From contig SIAD01000003.1 in NCBI GenBank assembly GCA_009691915.1, positions 1-64,000 of the forward strand: DNA of 64,000 bases. Direction: 5' to 3'. Of the stretch, positions 37,388-46,094 are shown one piece after another. The notes under the pieces are model-generated. The model was not told the DNA's origin and made no database searches. It was given only the letters and a program-made list of their open reading frames with translations. How positions within the stretch are numbered: the first letter of the stretch is position 1; every line of letters starts with the position of its first letter. This DNA is from Phycisphaerales bacterium. GTDB taxonomy: Bacteria; Planctomycetota; Phycisphaerae; Phycisphaerales; SM1A02. A program made the position numbers and the translations under genes.

Positions 37388-39047
37388 TTCGCTGAGACGG
37401 TCGATTCGTGGCCTGATCGTCGGTGTGGCGGCGTGCGCCGGAATGGGCTCGTTGCACGGATGCCAGAACGACCTCTTCGCCAAGGACGAAGAAATCTGGG
37501 GACCACTGACGAGTACGCAGTCGATCGGGGCGTTTGATCCATCAAAGAAGTCGGAGATCAAACCGCAGTCTCTGGAGGATGCGGTCGAGGCCGCGACCGA
37601 AAGGGGATTCACACCTCCGTCCTACCCAGTGAAGTCCGATGTCACAGTCAGCGAAGTTCGCGTCAGCGCGCTCGCCAACAACCTCGAGATCGGTGTCACC
37701 CGGTTTGATCCGGCGGTCGGCGTCACTCGGATCAATCAGGAACTGGCGAAGTTCGAGGCGATCCTCAACGCCTCGTACGTACGCAATACGACAGGATTCC
37801 TCACGCAGCTCGAGGATGGGGTGTCGGCCGACACGAGCAATGCAAACCTGAATGTCAGCGTCCCCCTGGTGACCGGCGCAACCATCACTGCCGGGACTCT
37901 CTTAAATCAGGCGGACGAGAACGCGTCGATCATTCCCGGGTACGAGCCGTATGAGGCGGGAATGCAGTTCTCGATCTCGCAGCCGCTGCTCAGGGGGGCA
38001 GGAATCCGCACGAATACCGCGTCGATCCGCATTGCGAAGTACCAGGGGCGCATCATCGACGCCCGGACGAAGCTGCAGGCCATCCGCATCCTCGCCGACG
38101 CGGAGAAGGCGTACTGGAATCTCTACCGGGCATCGAGGCAGCTAGATGTCCGCGTGCGCCAGTATGAGGTCGCCATGAAGCAGCTCACGAGCGCCAAGCG
38201 GCGGGTTGAGCAGGGGGTCGCGGCCGAAATCGAGGTCATGCGTGCGGAGAGCGGCATGGGATCAACGGTCGAACAGGTGATCGTCGCAGACAACATCCTG
38301 CGCCTTCGACAGCGAGATCTCAAGCGGTTGATGAACGATCCGCGCTTGCCGTTGGAGAGTACGACCGCGATCCGGCCGGTCACAGACGCGGTACCCGTCA
38401 GTCTGCGCTTCGACGACGACAAGCTACTCGCCGACGCGATGGATGGGCGAATGGAACTGTTGGAATTGGAACTCCAGCTGCTCGTCGACTCCGAGCAGAT
38501 CGATCTTGCACGCAATGCCGCGCTGCCGAACTTCGTTGTCTCCTACCAGTACCAATACCTCGGCGATGACACTTCTCTCGGAAGTGCGTACGCCGCCGTC
38601 GGCAACGCGGATGGTTACACGGTGACCGCGACGGCGAACATCCCGATCGGGAACGAAGCAGCGAAGTCAGCAGTCAGCCGCGCAATTCTGACGCGTCTTC
38701 AGCGGCTGTCCTCGGTGGAAGCGCGCAAGCAGGCCATTGTGCAGGAGGTGCTCAATGCTGCGGACACCGTAGAGAACACCTGGCGGCGCATTCTCGCAGC
38801 GCGGCTCGAATCCGTCCTCGCGGGGCGGACATTCGAGGGAGAGCAGCGGCAGTTCGATGTCGGACTGCGCACCAGCACGGATGTGCTCGATGCCGCCGCA
38901 CGGCTCGCCGACGCGCAGAGCCGCGAGGTTGATGCTCTCGCCGGATACGAGATCGCGCTCATCGATCTTGCGTTCGCGACCGGCACGACTCTCGGCAGTG
39001 CCGGCATCGTGCTGCCGGATCCCGTCGATCCAACTTCACTTCAATGA
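37380..39047 (+). CDS. TolC-family outer-membrane efflux lipoprotein
   Basis: A 555-residue outer-membrane factor. The type II signal ends near GSLHGC (Cys about residue 26). Two OEP-like repeats of long helices follow (QAIRILADAEKAYWNLYRA near residue 240; VRQYEVAMKQLTSAKRRVEQGVAAEIEV; the second half ends RTSTDVLDAAARLADAQSREVDAL). The start ATG overlaps the permease stop by eight bases, so adaptor, ATPase, permease and outer-membrane channel form one operon and a complete tripartite exporter. A longer upstream reading in this frame is Ser/Arg-rich noise inside the permease gene. Confidence 0.88.
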   Translation: MSDSLRRSIRGLIVGVAACAGMGSLHGCQNDLFAKDEEIWGPLTSTQSIGAFDPSKKSEIKPQSLEDAVEAATERGFTPPSYPVKSDVTVSEVRVSALANNLEIGVTRFDPAVGVTRINQELAKFEAILNASYVRNTTGFLTQLEDGVSADTSNANLNVSVPLVTGATITAGTLLNQADENASIIPGYEPYEAGMQFSISQPLLRGAGIRTNTASIRIAKYQGRIIDARTKLQAIRILADAEKAYWNLYRASRQLDVRVRQYEVAMKQLTSAKRRVEQGVAAEIEVMRAESGMGSTVEQVIVADNILRLRQRDLKRLMNDPRLPLESTTAIRPVTDAVPVSLRFDDDKLLADAMDGRMELLELELQLLVDSEQIDLARNAALPNFVVSYQYQYLGDDTSLGSAYAAVGNADGYTVTATANIPIGNEAAKSAVSRAILTRLQRLSSVEARKQAIVQEVLNAADTVENTWRRILAARLESVLAGRTFEGEQRQFDVGLRTSTDVLDAAARLADAQSREVDALAGYEIALIDLAFATGTTLGSAGIVLPDPVDPTSLQ

Positions 39048-39063
39048 CGGTTCGGCCACACCT

Positions 39064-39078
39064 GTCAGAACTTCTGAC
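39064..39078. repeat. 15-bp palindrome between convergent genes
   Basis: GTCAGAA-C-TTCTGAC, a perfect inverted repeat with a one-base centre, lies between the exporter operon and the convergent sigma-factor operon. No T-run follows on either strand, so it may be a protein site rather than a terminator. Confidence 0.35.
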
Positions 39079-39506
39079 TAGTCAGCCGTGGCCTCGAGCC
39101 CCATGCGAAGTGTGAAGAACGCTCGCCAGGCGATGTCGCGAAGGCGCAGATCCGCGCTCTCATCGATCCATATGTTTCGGAACGCATGCTCGAGGGCGTG
39201 GCTCGACTGGCGAGTGATCCGCGTCCGATGATTCGCCATGGCGGCTGCGATCGACGCAGCGTAATACACCGCGCCAAGCGTCCGATCATCGACGGTCTCG
39301 CCGTCGAGCGTGAGATGTTTGAACGCGTCCTTGCAGGCCAGCAGCGTTGCGCACGGCGTCTTGGGGTCTACCATCAGATCGATGGCGCTCACTGCGCTTG
39401 GCTCGATTTCCTTGGCGATCCAGGTGGTGAGTGTGATGGCGGGCGATGACCCTGATTGCAGAACCCACTCGAGGATCGGCACCGCGGTGCGTTCGGGATC
39501 GGTCAT
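39078..39506 (-). CDS. Unknown protein coupled to an ECF-like sigma factor
   Basis: A 142-residue soluble, helical protein I cannot name. It has phrases CATLLACKDAFKHLTLDGE, LGAVYYAASIAAAMANHRTRITRQS and RDIAWRAFFTLRMGL. There is no membrane helix and no zinc-binding anti-sigma motif. The ATG overlaps the stop of the sigma-factor gene (ATGA), so the two are made together. Position and coupling suggest a regulator or effector of that sigma factor, but it does not look like a classical anti-sigma factor. Confidence 0.7.
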   Translation of the reverse strand: MTDPERTAVPILEWVLQSGSSPAITLTTWIAKEIEPSAVSAIDLMVDPKTPCATLLACKDAFKHLTLDGETVDDRTLGAVYYAASIAAAMANHRTRITRQSSHALEHAFRNIWIDESADLRLRDIAWRAFFTLRMGLEATAD

Positions 39507-40270
39507 CGGCGCCCACCACCGATTTCCACAAGAAGCGCGCTCACCTCTGCGACAACGCTTTCGCTGTCCTCATCAAACTGGCCAAGTTGCGCCATGAGCG
39601 CGGCAGTGAACCGGCGCTTCATGCGTGCCACGATGTTGGCGACCTGTACTGCCGACGAGAGCGACCACTGCCGCATGAACGCCTCGGTGCTGACCGGCAC
39701 CGCGCCCGTCATGCATGGTTGCAGGAGGCGGCGGTCAAGGATGTCCCAGTGCATTTCCTGGCCGCTGCGGAGTGCGTGTTCCCGGACTTCGTTGGATGCC
39801 CGGTCGATGATCATCACCACCCACGCCGAGAGAAAGGCACGCTCAGGGTCACCGTCAACTGCGACACTGCCCGTGTCATCTTCCAATTGGACCACCCAGC
39901 CCGCTTCGGGCTTGCGGGATGCCGCCATGCGCTTTCGGAGTTGATCGATCGTGTAGTTCCTCACCGAGGCCATCAGGAGTGCGCGGAACTTCCCGCGCTC
40001 GGGTGTCGCCGATGCCAGGAGGTTTCTCCCAAGCAGCACATCGGCGATGAATCCCTGTGTGACATCGTCAGCTTCTGCGGTGTTCACTCCGCTGCGTTTC
40101 ACGAATGCGTTGATGACGGGCCAGTACCGCTGCGCGACCGCCTCGCGGCTCTGATCTGAAGTGACCGAACTGGAGGCGGCATCCACGATGGCCTTCCAAT
40201 TGGTGTGGCTTGACCCGCCGGTCGAGTCGCCAGGGCTGATCGAGAGGGGTTTTTCGCGGGCCGTAGTCAT
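39503..40270 (-). CDS. ECF-like RNA polymerase sigma factor, planctomycete type
   Basis: A 255-residue protein. The sigma region 2 signature is readable (YWPVINAFVKRSGVNTAEADDVTQGFIADVLL-like sequence near residues 40-75, then RGKFRALLMASVRNYTIDQLRKR). The C-terminal half has helices compatible with a divergent region 4 (VQVANIVARMKRRFTAALMAQL), but the linker is long (about 90 residues). DDVTQGFF-type sigma proteins are numerous in Planctomycetes. The ATG at 40270 is chosen; GTG 40285 is possible. The gene begins about 50 bases after the tmRNA 3' end on the same strand and may be partly read through from it. Confidence 0.75.
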   Translation of the reverse strand: MTTAREKPLSISPGDSTGGSSHTNWKAIVDAASSSVTSDQSREAVAQRYWPVINAFVKRSGVNTAEADDVTQGFIADVLLGRNLLASATPERGKFRALLMASVRNYTIDQLRKRMAASRKPEAGWVVQLEDDTGSVAVDGDPERAFLSAWVVMIIDRASNEVREHALRSGQEMHWDILDRRLLQPCMTGAVPVSTEAFMRQWSLSSAVQVANIVARMKRRFTAALMAQLGQFDEDSESVVAEVSALLVEIGGGRR

Positions 40271-40318
40271 GTCGTCATGGAGCACTTAGAGCAATTGAAG
40301 GCGCTACGAACAAAATAG

Positions 40319-40668
40319 TGGAGCCGAGGGGAGTCGAACCCCTGTGCCGATCCCGATGTCAAGCCGCTTCTACGCGTGTAGCCGCCCCTTCAATCTCGGT
40401 CCGCGCTCTGTTGGGCAGCGACATGCAGCAGACCTTGGCACGCAATTGTCTCGTTCCTCCGCGGCGTGCCAGCCCATTGGAACCAGCCCGATTTGTGTCG
40501 GTCCCCCGCCCCATCGGGCGTCAGGCGGAGTGACCGCGCAGCCTAATTAGGCCGCGAGTGCGTACTGCGTGTTGGCAGACGTGTTTTTGCATCCTTTTTG
40601 CGTGGCCTGGATGCTCCACGACGCGCGACGACAAGCCATGCTGGGCCGGTCGAAGCCAGTTCGGCCCC
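40319..40668 (-). ncRNA. ssrA: tmRNA
   Basis: About 350 bases of transfer-messenger RNA, which rescues stalled ribosomes and tags the product for proteolysis. The 5' strand of the acceptor stem, GGGGCCG (40668-40662), pairs with CGGCTCC (40326-40320; one G-U pair). A T-arm AGGGG-TTCGACT-CCCCT lies just before the 3' end, then the discriminator A (40319). CCA is not encoded. The tag frame ends Q-Y-A-L-A-A with TAA at 40549-40547. The sequence before it reads K-N-T-S-A-N-T, but the resume codon is not certain. Pseudoknot stems lie downstream (40330-40540). Confidence 0.93.
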
Positions 40669-40732
40669 GATTGTCAAAGAACGCCACAATGATACGGGCA
40701 CCGAGAGCCAATGGTGCGCATGAAGCGCGCAG

Positions 40733-40738
40733 TATTCT
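40733..40738 (+). promoter_or_regulatory. -10-like TATTCT for the MsrB-MsrA gene at 40746
   Basis: TATTCT is seven bases before GTG 40746 and decides that start over in-frame upstream codons, which would put Arg-rich sequence before the lipoprotein signal and read back into tmRNA. Confidence 0.42.
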
Positions 40739-40745
40739 GGCCCCC

Positions 40746-41831
40746 GTGCCTCTGTTCGCCCTCGGATTGCTCGCCGCGATCATGTTGGGTTGCGGCGATC
40801 CTCACAATCACACCCAGGAGACCGCTCAGGTGCCCGCTCGTGAATCCACCAAAGAGGCGGGTCTCCCCGTGCGCGCCATCTCTCGCGCCGGCCACGATGT
40901 GACCCCTTTGTCGAAGGAACGCGTTGGAGAGCTGGCAAAGGCACTCGACCCCGAGTCGTACCGAGTCACACAGCGGTCCGGGACTGAGCCGGCGTTCTGT
41001 GGAAACTTGACGGACAACAAGAAGGCTGGCATCTACTGCTGTGTCGTGTGCGGACTGCCCCTCTTTGCATCATCTGCGAAGTTTCACTCGGGCACGGGAT
41101 GGCCAAGCTTCTTTGCCCCCTTCGATCCGGCGCATGTGACAACCAAGGGCGACTCTTCGCACGGCATGACTCGCCTCGAGATCAACTGCACGCGCTGCGG
41201 CGCGCACCTGGGCCATGTCTTTGATGACGGCCCGGAGCCCACCCAGCTGCGCTTCTGTCTCAACAGCGCGGCGCTCAAGTTCCTCGACGCCGGAGCCCCC
41301 ATTCCAACGGAGTCCCGTGGCGTTGAAGTTGAGACCGCGTACTTCGCAGGTGGCTGTTTCTGGGGGGTCGAGCACTCATTTCAGCAGGCGCCCGGAGTCA
41401 TCCATGCCGAGAGCGGCTACATGCAGGGGAGGGCACCGAATCCAACCTACAAGGATGTCTGTACCGACGAGTCGGGGCACGCTGAAGCGGTCAAGGTGAC
41501 CTATGACCCGAAGACGATCACCTATCGGCAACTCCTCGAGGGTTTCTTCCTGATGCATGATCCGACCGAGTTCAATCGGCAGGGTCCCGACGCGGGGACT
41601 CAGTACCGAAGCGGCGTCTACTGTGCGACCGAGGGACAACTTGGCGAGGCGAGAGCGTTTGTCGACGAGTTGAAGAGATCGGCGCGGTGGAAGAGCCCGG
41701 TCGTGACGGAGGTTGAGCTAGCTAAGACCTTCTATCCGGCCGAGGAGTATCACCAGGACTATGTAGAAAAGACTGGGCGGGTGTGCCACACCGGGAATCC
41801 ATGGCCGGAAGTCCTGGGTATGACGAAGTGA
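40746..41831 (+). CDS. msrAB: Bifunctional methionine sulfoxide reductase (MsrB-MsrA), lipoprotein
   Basis: A 361-residue fusion that reduces both R and S forms of methionine sulfoxide in proteins. A type II signal ends at Cys16 (AAIMLGC). The MsrB domain (about residues 52-180) has zinc pairs C99-x-x-C102 and C148-x-x-C151 and catalytic Cys171 (RFCLN). The MsrA domain (about 195-355) has catalytic Cys204 in GCFWG, with a probable resolving Cys near residue 347. Membrane anchoring outside the cytoplasm suits repair of exported proteins. The stop overlaps the GTG of the M28 peptidase gene (GTGA). Confidence 0.93.
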   Translation: MPLFALGLLAAIMLGCGDPHNHTQETAQVPARESTKEAGLPVRAISRAGHDVTPLSKERVGELAKALDPESYRVTQRSGTEPAFCGNLTDNKKAGIYCCVVCGLPLFASSAKFHSGTGWPSFFAPFDPAHVTTKGDSSHGMTRLEINCTRCGAHLGHVFDDGPEPTQLRFCLNSAALKFLDAGAPIPTESRGVEVETAYFAGGCFWGVEHSFQQAPGVIHAESGYMQGRAPNPTYKDVCTDESGHAEAVKVTYDPKTITYRQLLEGFFLMHDPTEFNRQGPDAGTQYRSGVYCATEGQLGEARAFVDELKRSARWKSPVVTEVELAKTFYPAEEYHQDYVEKTGRVCHTGNPWPEVLGMTK

Positions 41832-43834
41832 TTGCAGCCGCGCTGCTGTTGGCGCTGGCGTCTGCCGCGCCGGACGATTCCGCGGAGTTCGCGAAGAAGC
41901 TCGAGGCATGCATCGACCCCGCGAGCCTCCGTCAGTGGCACGATCTTCTGGGGAGCGAGCCCCATGTCGCTGGAACGGACGGCGACGCGCGTGAAATCCG
42001 TCGACTCGATATCGCGTTCAAGCAGATGGGTCTTGAGGTCGAGGTCGACGAATTCTGGGCGTACCTCGCGAGCCCCGTCTCGGCCCGCGTCGAGATCGTC
42101 GGGCCCGCTGACACCCAACCTGCGCGACGGGGCGTCCTCCCCATCATCGAGCGCAACCTCGCGGAAGATCCCGCGGCCGCGCATCCTGATCTCACTTGGG
42201 GATGGAATGCCTACAGCGGCTCGGGGGAAGTCGAGTCCGAAGTGATCTACGCGAACTACGGGACTCGAGCAGATTTTGCGCGGCTGAAGGAACTGGGCGT
42301 CTCGGTCACGGGAAAGATCGTGATCGCCCGCTACGGCGGCAACTTCCGCGGCTACAAAGCTCGCTTCGCCCAAGATGCCGGGGCTGCGGGGCTCCTCATG
42401 TACATCGATCCGGCGGACAGCGGGTTCACCAAGGGCGCGGTCTACCCACAGGGGACTTGGGCCAACGACACCTGCATCCAGCGCGGCGCGGTGGGAACTC
42501 TTCCGTATCCCGGAGATCCGCTGACTCCAATGATTCCGGCAACAGAGGACGCAGTGCGCGTTGATGAGTCGACCGTCGACCTGCCGAAGATTCCAGTGCA
42601 GCCGATTGGCTACGGCGCGGCGGCACAGATCCTGTCGAAGATGCGCGGGCGCGAGGTCCCCGATGCCTCATGGAAGGGAGGGCTCGAGCTCCCGTACCGC
42701 CTTGAGGGCGGAGCGGATCTTCGCGTCCGTATGAAGGTCGAACAGAAGCGGACGGTTCGCCGCAGTGCGAATGTCATTGCCACCCTCAAGGGAACGAGGC
42801 AGGACGGGTCGAGCGTGATCGTCGGATGCCATCATGATGCGTGGGGATTCGGCGCGGCGGATCCGCTGGCAGGGACGATTGTCCTGATGGAATGCGCGAA
42901 GGCCTTCTCGAAGTGCGCCGCTGCGGGCGTCCGGCCAGACTGCGACATCCTCTTCTGCGCGTGGGGGGCCGAGGAGTTCGGGATCATCGGATCGACCGAG
43001 TGGGTCGAGGCTCGGCGCGACAAACTTGGCGGTGTGCGGGGGTACTTGAATCTCGACATGGCGTCGATGGGGCCGAATCTCGGCGCGAGCGCATCTCCGA
43101 GCCTTCAGGCGGTCGTCGCGGCGGCAAGCGGGCTCGGTCGCGAGAAGGTCGGCGCGATCGGCGCGGGAAGCGACCACATCGGATTCATCTTTCACGCGGG
43201 GGTTCCGTCGGTGGGAGTGAGTGCATCAGGCGCTCCCGGAACGGCCTATCACTCGAACTACGACACGACGGCGTGGTATCGGAAGACTGTCGGGGAGGAC
43301 TACGCAAGTGCATCGATCGTTGCGCGGGCGACCTTGGCGATCATGGCAGCGCTCTCGCAGTTGCCGGTCACTCCGGTCTCGGCGAGTGACATGATTGATG
43401 ATGTCCGTAAGGCGTGCGCGGCGATCGAAGGGACCAGTGCGCCATCAGACGACTCTGTTCAGGCGGCCAAACAGGACGCGGCGCGGCGTGTCGCCGAGTG
43501 CTTTGCGAAATGCGTCGCGGCCGCGTCGGCGTTTGACCGGGACATCGCGGCGGCCAATGCGGTCGGAGGAGTCACAGAAGTGACCCCCGCCCTCGACCGC
43601 AGGGCGCGTGCCATCGACCGTGCCTTGCTTGACATGGACGGCATTCCTGGCAGGCCCTGGTATCGGAACCTGGCGTTGGCGAGCGATCGCGACTCCGGAT
43701 ACGCGGCAACAGCCCTGCCAGCCCTTGCCGAGGCTGCGACACCACAAGCGGCAAGTTTGGCCGCAGACCGCCTCTGCGCGAGCGCGGAGCGGTTTCTCGA
43801 GTTCCTGACGCCGCGGGCAGCCATAAAACCGTAA
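41828..43834 (+). CDS. Exported M28 peptidase of the glutamate carboxypeptidase II type
   Basis: A 668-residue exported zinc peptidase with the PSMA/NAALADase layout: signal peptide (VIAAALLLALASAAP), a protease-associated domain insert (about residues 105-235, GKIVIARYGGNFRGYKARFAQDAGAAGLLMY region), an M28 catalytic domain, and a C-terminal helical dimer domain. Metal ligands are visible: His336 in CHHDAW, bridging Asp346, the Glu pair near 382-383 (GAEEFG), an Asp in YLNLDMAS and His in AYHSNYDT. It should trim C-terminal or N-terminal residues from peptides. The GTG start overlaps the msrAB stop; starts at 41783 or 41801 would only lengthen the signal. Confidence 0.88.
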   Translation: MIAAALLLALASAAPDDSAEFAKKLEACIDPASLRQWHDLLGSEPHVAGTDGDAREIRRLDIAFKQMGLEVEVDEFWAYLASPVSARVEIVGPADTQPARRGVLPIIERNLAEDPAAAHPDLTWGWNAYSGSGEVESEVIYANYGTRADFARLKELGVSVTGKIVIARYGGNFRGYKARFAQDAGAAGLLMYIDPADSGFTKGAVYPQGTWANDTCIQRGAVGTLPYPGDPLTPMIPATEDAVRVDESTVDLPKIPVQPIGYGAAAQILSKMRGREVPDASWKGGLELPYRLEGGADLRVRMKVEQKRTVRRSANVIATLKGTRQDGSSVIVGCHHDAWGFGAADPLAGTIVLMECAKAFSKCAAAGVRPDCDILFCAWGAEEFGIIGSTEWVEARRDKLGGVRGYLNLDMASMGPNLGASASPSLQAVVAAASGLGREKVGAIGAGSDHIGFIFHAGVPSVGVSASGAPGTAYHSNYDTTAWYRKTVGEDYASASIVARATLAIMAALSQLPVTPVSASDMIDDVRKACAAIEGTSAPSDDSVQAAKQDAARRVAECFAKCVAAASAFDRDIAAANAVGGVTEVTPALDRRARAIDRALLDMDGIPGRPWYRNLALASDRDSGYAATALPALAEAATPQAASLAADRLCASAERFLEFLTPRAAIKP

Positions 43835-43862
43835 GAATGGTCCGGCAGCGGTCCCCAATTCC

Positions 43863-43890
43863 TTGTTTTTTGGCAATAGGGGTGTACAGT
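43863..43890 (+). promoter_or_regulatory. Candidate promoter of the second sugar dehydrogenase
   Basis: TTGTTT (43863-43868), a 16-base spacer, then TACAGT (43885-43890), leaving a leader of about 35 bases before ATG 43931. Confidence 0.4.
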
Positions 43891-43930
43891 GAGACCACTA
43901 CGCGCGTATAGGCGCACACCCGAGATCTCC

Positions 43931-45310
43931 ATGCGATTGACCACTCTCTCCACCGTCTGCCTCTCGTTCGCCGTTGCCTCAGGCGCCTTGGCTGGCACGA
44001 CGGCCATCAAGCCAAAACTGGTTCTTTCGACGGGGCTCACCTACCCGACTTTTCTCACGCACGCGCCCGGCGACACCGACCGGCTGTTCGTCATTGAGAA
44101 GCGGGGGCTGATCCGGATCATCGACATCTCCACAGCGACTCCGACGCTTCTGACAACGGCGTTCCTCAACATCGATGCGATCGTGACTGGAGGCGCCTCC
44201 ATCAGCGATGAGCAGGGGCTGCTCGGATTGGCCTTCGATCCGGACTACACAAACAACGGACAGTTCTTTGTGTACTACACGGGGTCTGGAACGAATGTGG
44301 TCGCCCGCTACACGCGCAGCGCTGCGAATCCCAATGTGGCCAATGCGACCGGCGTCATCATGTTGAGTTGGTCCGACCCATACACGAATCACAATGGCGG
44401 ATGGATGGACTTCAAGCCAGGGACACGCGATCTCTACATCGGTACCGGCGATGGCGGCAGCGCGGACGATCCGTCGGGCAACGCGCAAAACCTCACCAGC
44501 AAACTCGGGAAAATGCACCGCATCGCCCCGACTGTCGGCGGCGCTTCCCCGTACTACACGATCCCCGCGACCAACCCATACGCCGGTGGCGCAACCACCA
44601 TGGACGACGCGGTCTGGGCGTACGGCCTTCGTAACCCCTGGCGATGCAGCTTCGACCGCGAGAACGGCGACCTCTACATAGGCGATGTCGGTCAGAACGC
44701 CGTCGAGGAGATCGACTACCAGCCGTCGGGGGCAGCTGGCGGGCGCAACTACGGATGGCGCTGCACTGAGGGAAACAGCTGCACCGGTCTCACCGGCTGC
44801 ACCTGCAATGGTGCAACCCTCACCGCCCCCGTGCGAACACACACCCACTCGGCCACAGGCGGCTACTGCATCACCGGCGGATATGTCTATCGAGGGTGCG
44901 CGATGCCCGACATGCAGGGGGTCTACTTCTACGCTGACTACTCCGCGAACAACTCATGGTCGTTCCGGATGGTCAACAATGTGGTGACCGAGTTCGTGAC
45001 CCGCAACAGCGAGTTGCAGACGGCGCTCGGCGGACAGGCGGTCAACCAGATCGCGTCCTTCGGCGAGGACGGCAACGGCGAGCTCTACATCATCGACCAC
45101 GGCGGCGGCATTTACAAGGTCGTTCCAGCGTCCGGCGAGATTGCCTGCCCGGAGCCGAATCCCGCCGATCTCAATGGCGACGGGGTCGTCAACGGCGCCG
45201 ATCTCACCATCATCCTGTCGTGCTGGGCGAGCCCCTGCGCGGACATCAATGGCGATGCCACCACCGACGGCCAAGACCTGACGGTCGTCCTGAGCAGCTG
45301 GACTCCCTGA
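43931..45310 (+). CDS. Secreted PQQ-type sugar dehydrogenase (GSDH) with dockerin-like C-terminus, second copy
   Basis: A 459-residue paralogue of the product of 679-2058, with the same length and order: signal peptide (residues 1 to about 22, GALAG), GSDH six-blade propeller and a doubled calcium-loop tail. Propeller motifs are sharper here (GLRNPWRCSFDRENGDLYIGD and DVGQNAVEEIDYQP are the diagnostic stretch, plus YRGCAMPDMQGVYFYADY). The tail loops are DLNGDGVVNGADL and DINGDATTDGQDL. Two extra cysteines lie inside the tail (LSCWASPC), unlike the flanking cysteines of the large proteins. ATG 43931 begins a clean signal peptide. Confidence 0.88.
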   Translation: MRLTTLSTVCLSFAVASGALAGTTAIKPKLVLSTGLTYPTFLTHAPGDTDRLFVIEKRGLIRIIDISTATPTLLTTAFLNIDAIVTGGASISDEQGLLGLAFDPDYTNNGQFFVYYTGSGTNVVARYTRSAANPNVANATGVIMLSWSDPYTNHNGGWMDFKPGTRDLYIGTGDGGSADDPSGNAQNLTSKLGKMHRIAPTVGGASPYYTIPATNPYAGGATTMDDAVWAYGLRNPWRCSFDRENGDLYIGDVGQNAVEEIDYQPSGAAGGRNYGWRCTEGNSCTGLTGCTCNGATLTAPVRTHTHSATGGYCITGGYVYRGCAMPDMQGVYFYADYSANNSWSFRMVNNVVTEFVTRNSELQTALGGQAVNQIASFGEDGNGELYIIDHGGGIYKVVPASGEIACPEPNPADLNGDGVVNGADLTIILSCWASPCADINGDATTDGQDLTVVLSSWTP

Positions 45311-45337
45311 GCGAAGTTTCAGGCGCGGCGAGTGCCG

Positions 45338-46069
45338 CTACGTGCTCCGCGGGACGGTCTTGCGCCGCATGCGGATGTTGACCATCTCGACGACCAGCGA
45401 GAACGCCATCGTGAAGTAGATCGCCCCCTTGGGGAACGGAATGTGCACAGACTCCAAGACGAGCGCAGCGCCGATCAACACCAGGAACGAGAGCGCAAGT
45501 GTCTTGAGGGTCGGATGTCGTTCGATTACACGCGCGACCGCCCCGGAGCACAACATCATCACGCCGACAGAGAGGACGATGGCAGCGATCATGATGGTGA
45601 GGTTGTTCGCCATTCCGACGGCCGTGATCACAGAGTCGATGGAGAAGACGATGTCCATCAGTAATATCTGGGACAGGATCGCGGCAAATCCACGCCTGTT
45701 GGCTAGGGGGATTGTGTCCTCGTGCGGAGCCTCCACCTGATGGTGCATCTCCAAGACCGCCTTGATCATTAGAACTAGCCCGCCGACTCCGAGGACGAGA
45801 TCGCGCACACTGGGTTCAAGAGTGTGCCCAAGAAGCGAGAACGAGGCGAGGGGTGTCGTGAGTCTTGAGAGCCATCCCACCCCAAAGAGCAGCAGGATGC
45901 GGATTCCCATGGCGAGACCAAGCCCCCATCGGCGCGCCAATTCTCGCTGTGACTCGGGGAGCCGTCCGCAGAGGATCGAGATGTAGACGACATTGTCAAT
46001 TCCGAGAACGATCTCGAGGGCACTCAGTGTGACGAACGCCACCAGGTTGTCGATGGTGAGGAGCTCCAT
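45338..46069 (-). CDS. TerC-family integral membrane protein
   Basis: A 243-residue protein with seven predicted helices. The family signatures are ALEIVLGIDNVVYISIL near residues 18-34 and LLMDIVFSIDSVITAVG in the middle, each with the conserved Asp in the membrane. Relatives include TerC and the manganese exporters Alx/MeeF, so metal-ion export, perhaps during protein secretion, is the likeliest role. ATG 46069 is preferred. The shared element TATCGT/TACGAT sits upstream and the divergent DUF1573 gene starts 26 bases away. Confidence 0.9.
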   Translation of the reverse strand: MELLTIDNLVAFVTLSALEIVLGIDNVVYISILCGRLPESQRELARRWGLGLAMGIRILLLFGVGWLSRLTTPLASFSLLGHTLEPSVRDLVLGVGGLVLMIKAVLEMHHQVEAPHEDTIPLANRRGFAAILSQILLMDIVFSIDSVITAVGMANNLTIMIAAIVLSVGVMMLCSGAVARVIERHPTLKTLALSFLVLIGAALVLESVHIPFPKGAIYFTMAFSLVVEMVNIRMRRKTVPRST

Positions 46070-46079
46070 GGAGGGGAAG

Positions 46080-46086
46080 TACGATA
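46080..46086. promoter_or_regulatory. Overlapping divergent -10 elements, TerC (-) and DUF1573 (+)
   Basis: Plus-strand TACGAT (46080-46085) is nine bases from ATG 46095. Minus-strand TATCGT (46086-46081) is 11 bases from ATG 46069. The hexamers overlap by five bases in a 25-base gap. Confidence 0.45.
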
Positions 46087-46094
46087 GCAAACCA

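Noticed and set aside
34074-39047. Dedicated link between the MacA-MacB-TolC operon and export of the two preceding dockerin proteins
   Set aside because: The dockerin proteins have ordinary Sec signal peptides, a terminator separates the units, and the exporter type handles small molecules or peptides. Proximity alone is not enough.
40547-40783. 78-codon minus-strand frame ending in ALAA
   Set aside because: Its end is the tmRNA tag and the rest is tmRNA body and upstream DNA; it is not an independent protein gene.
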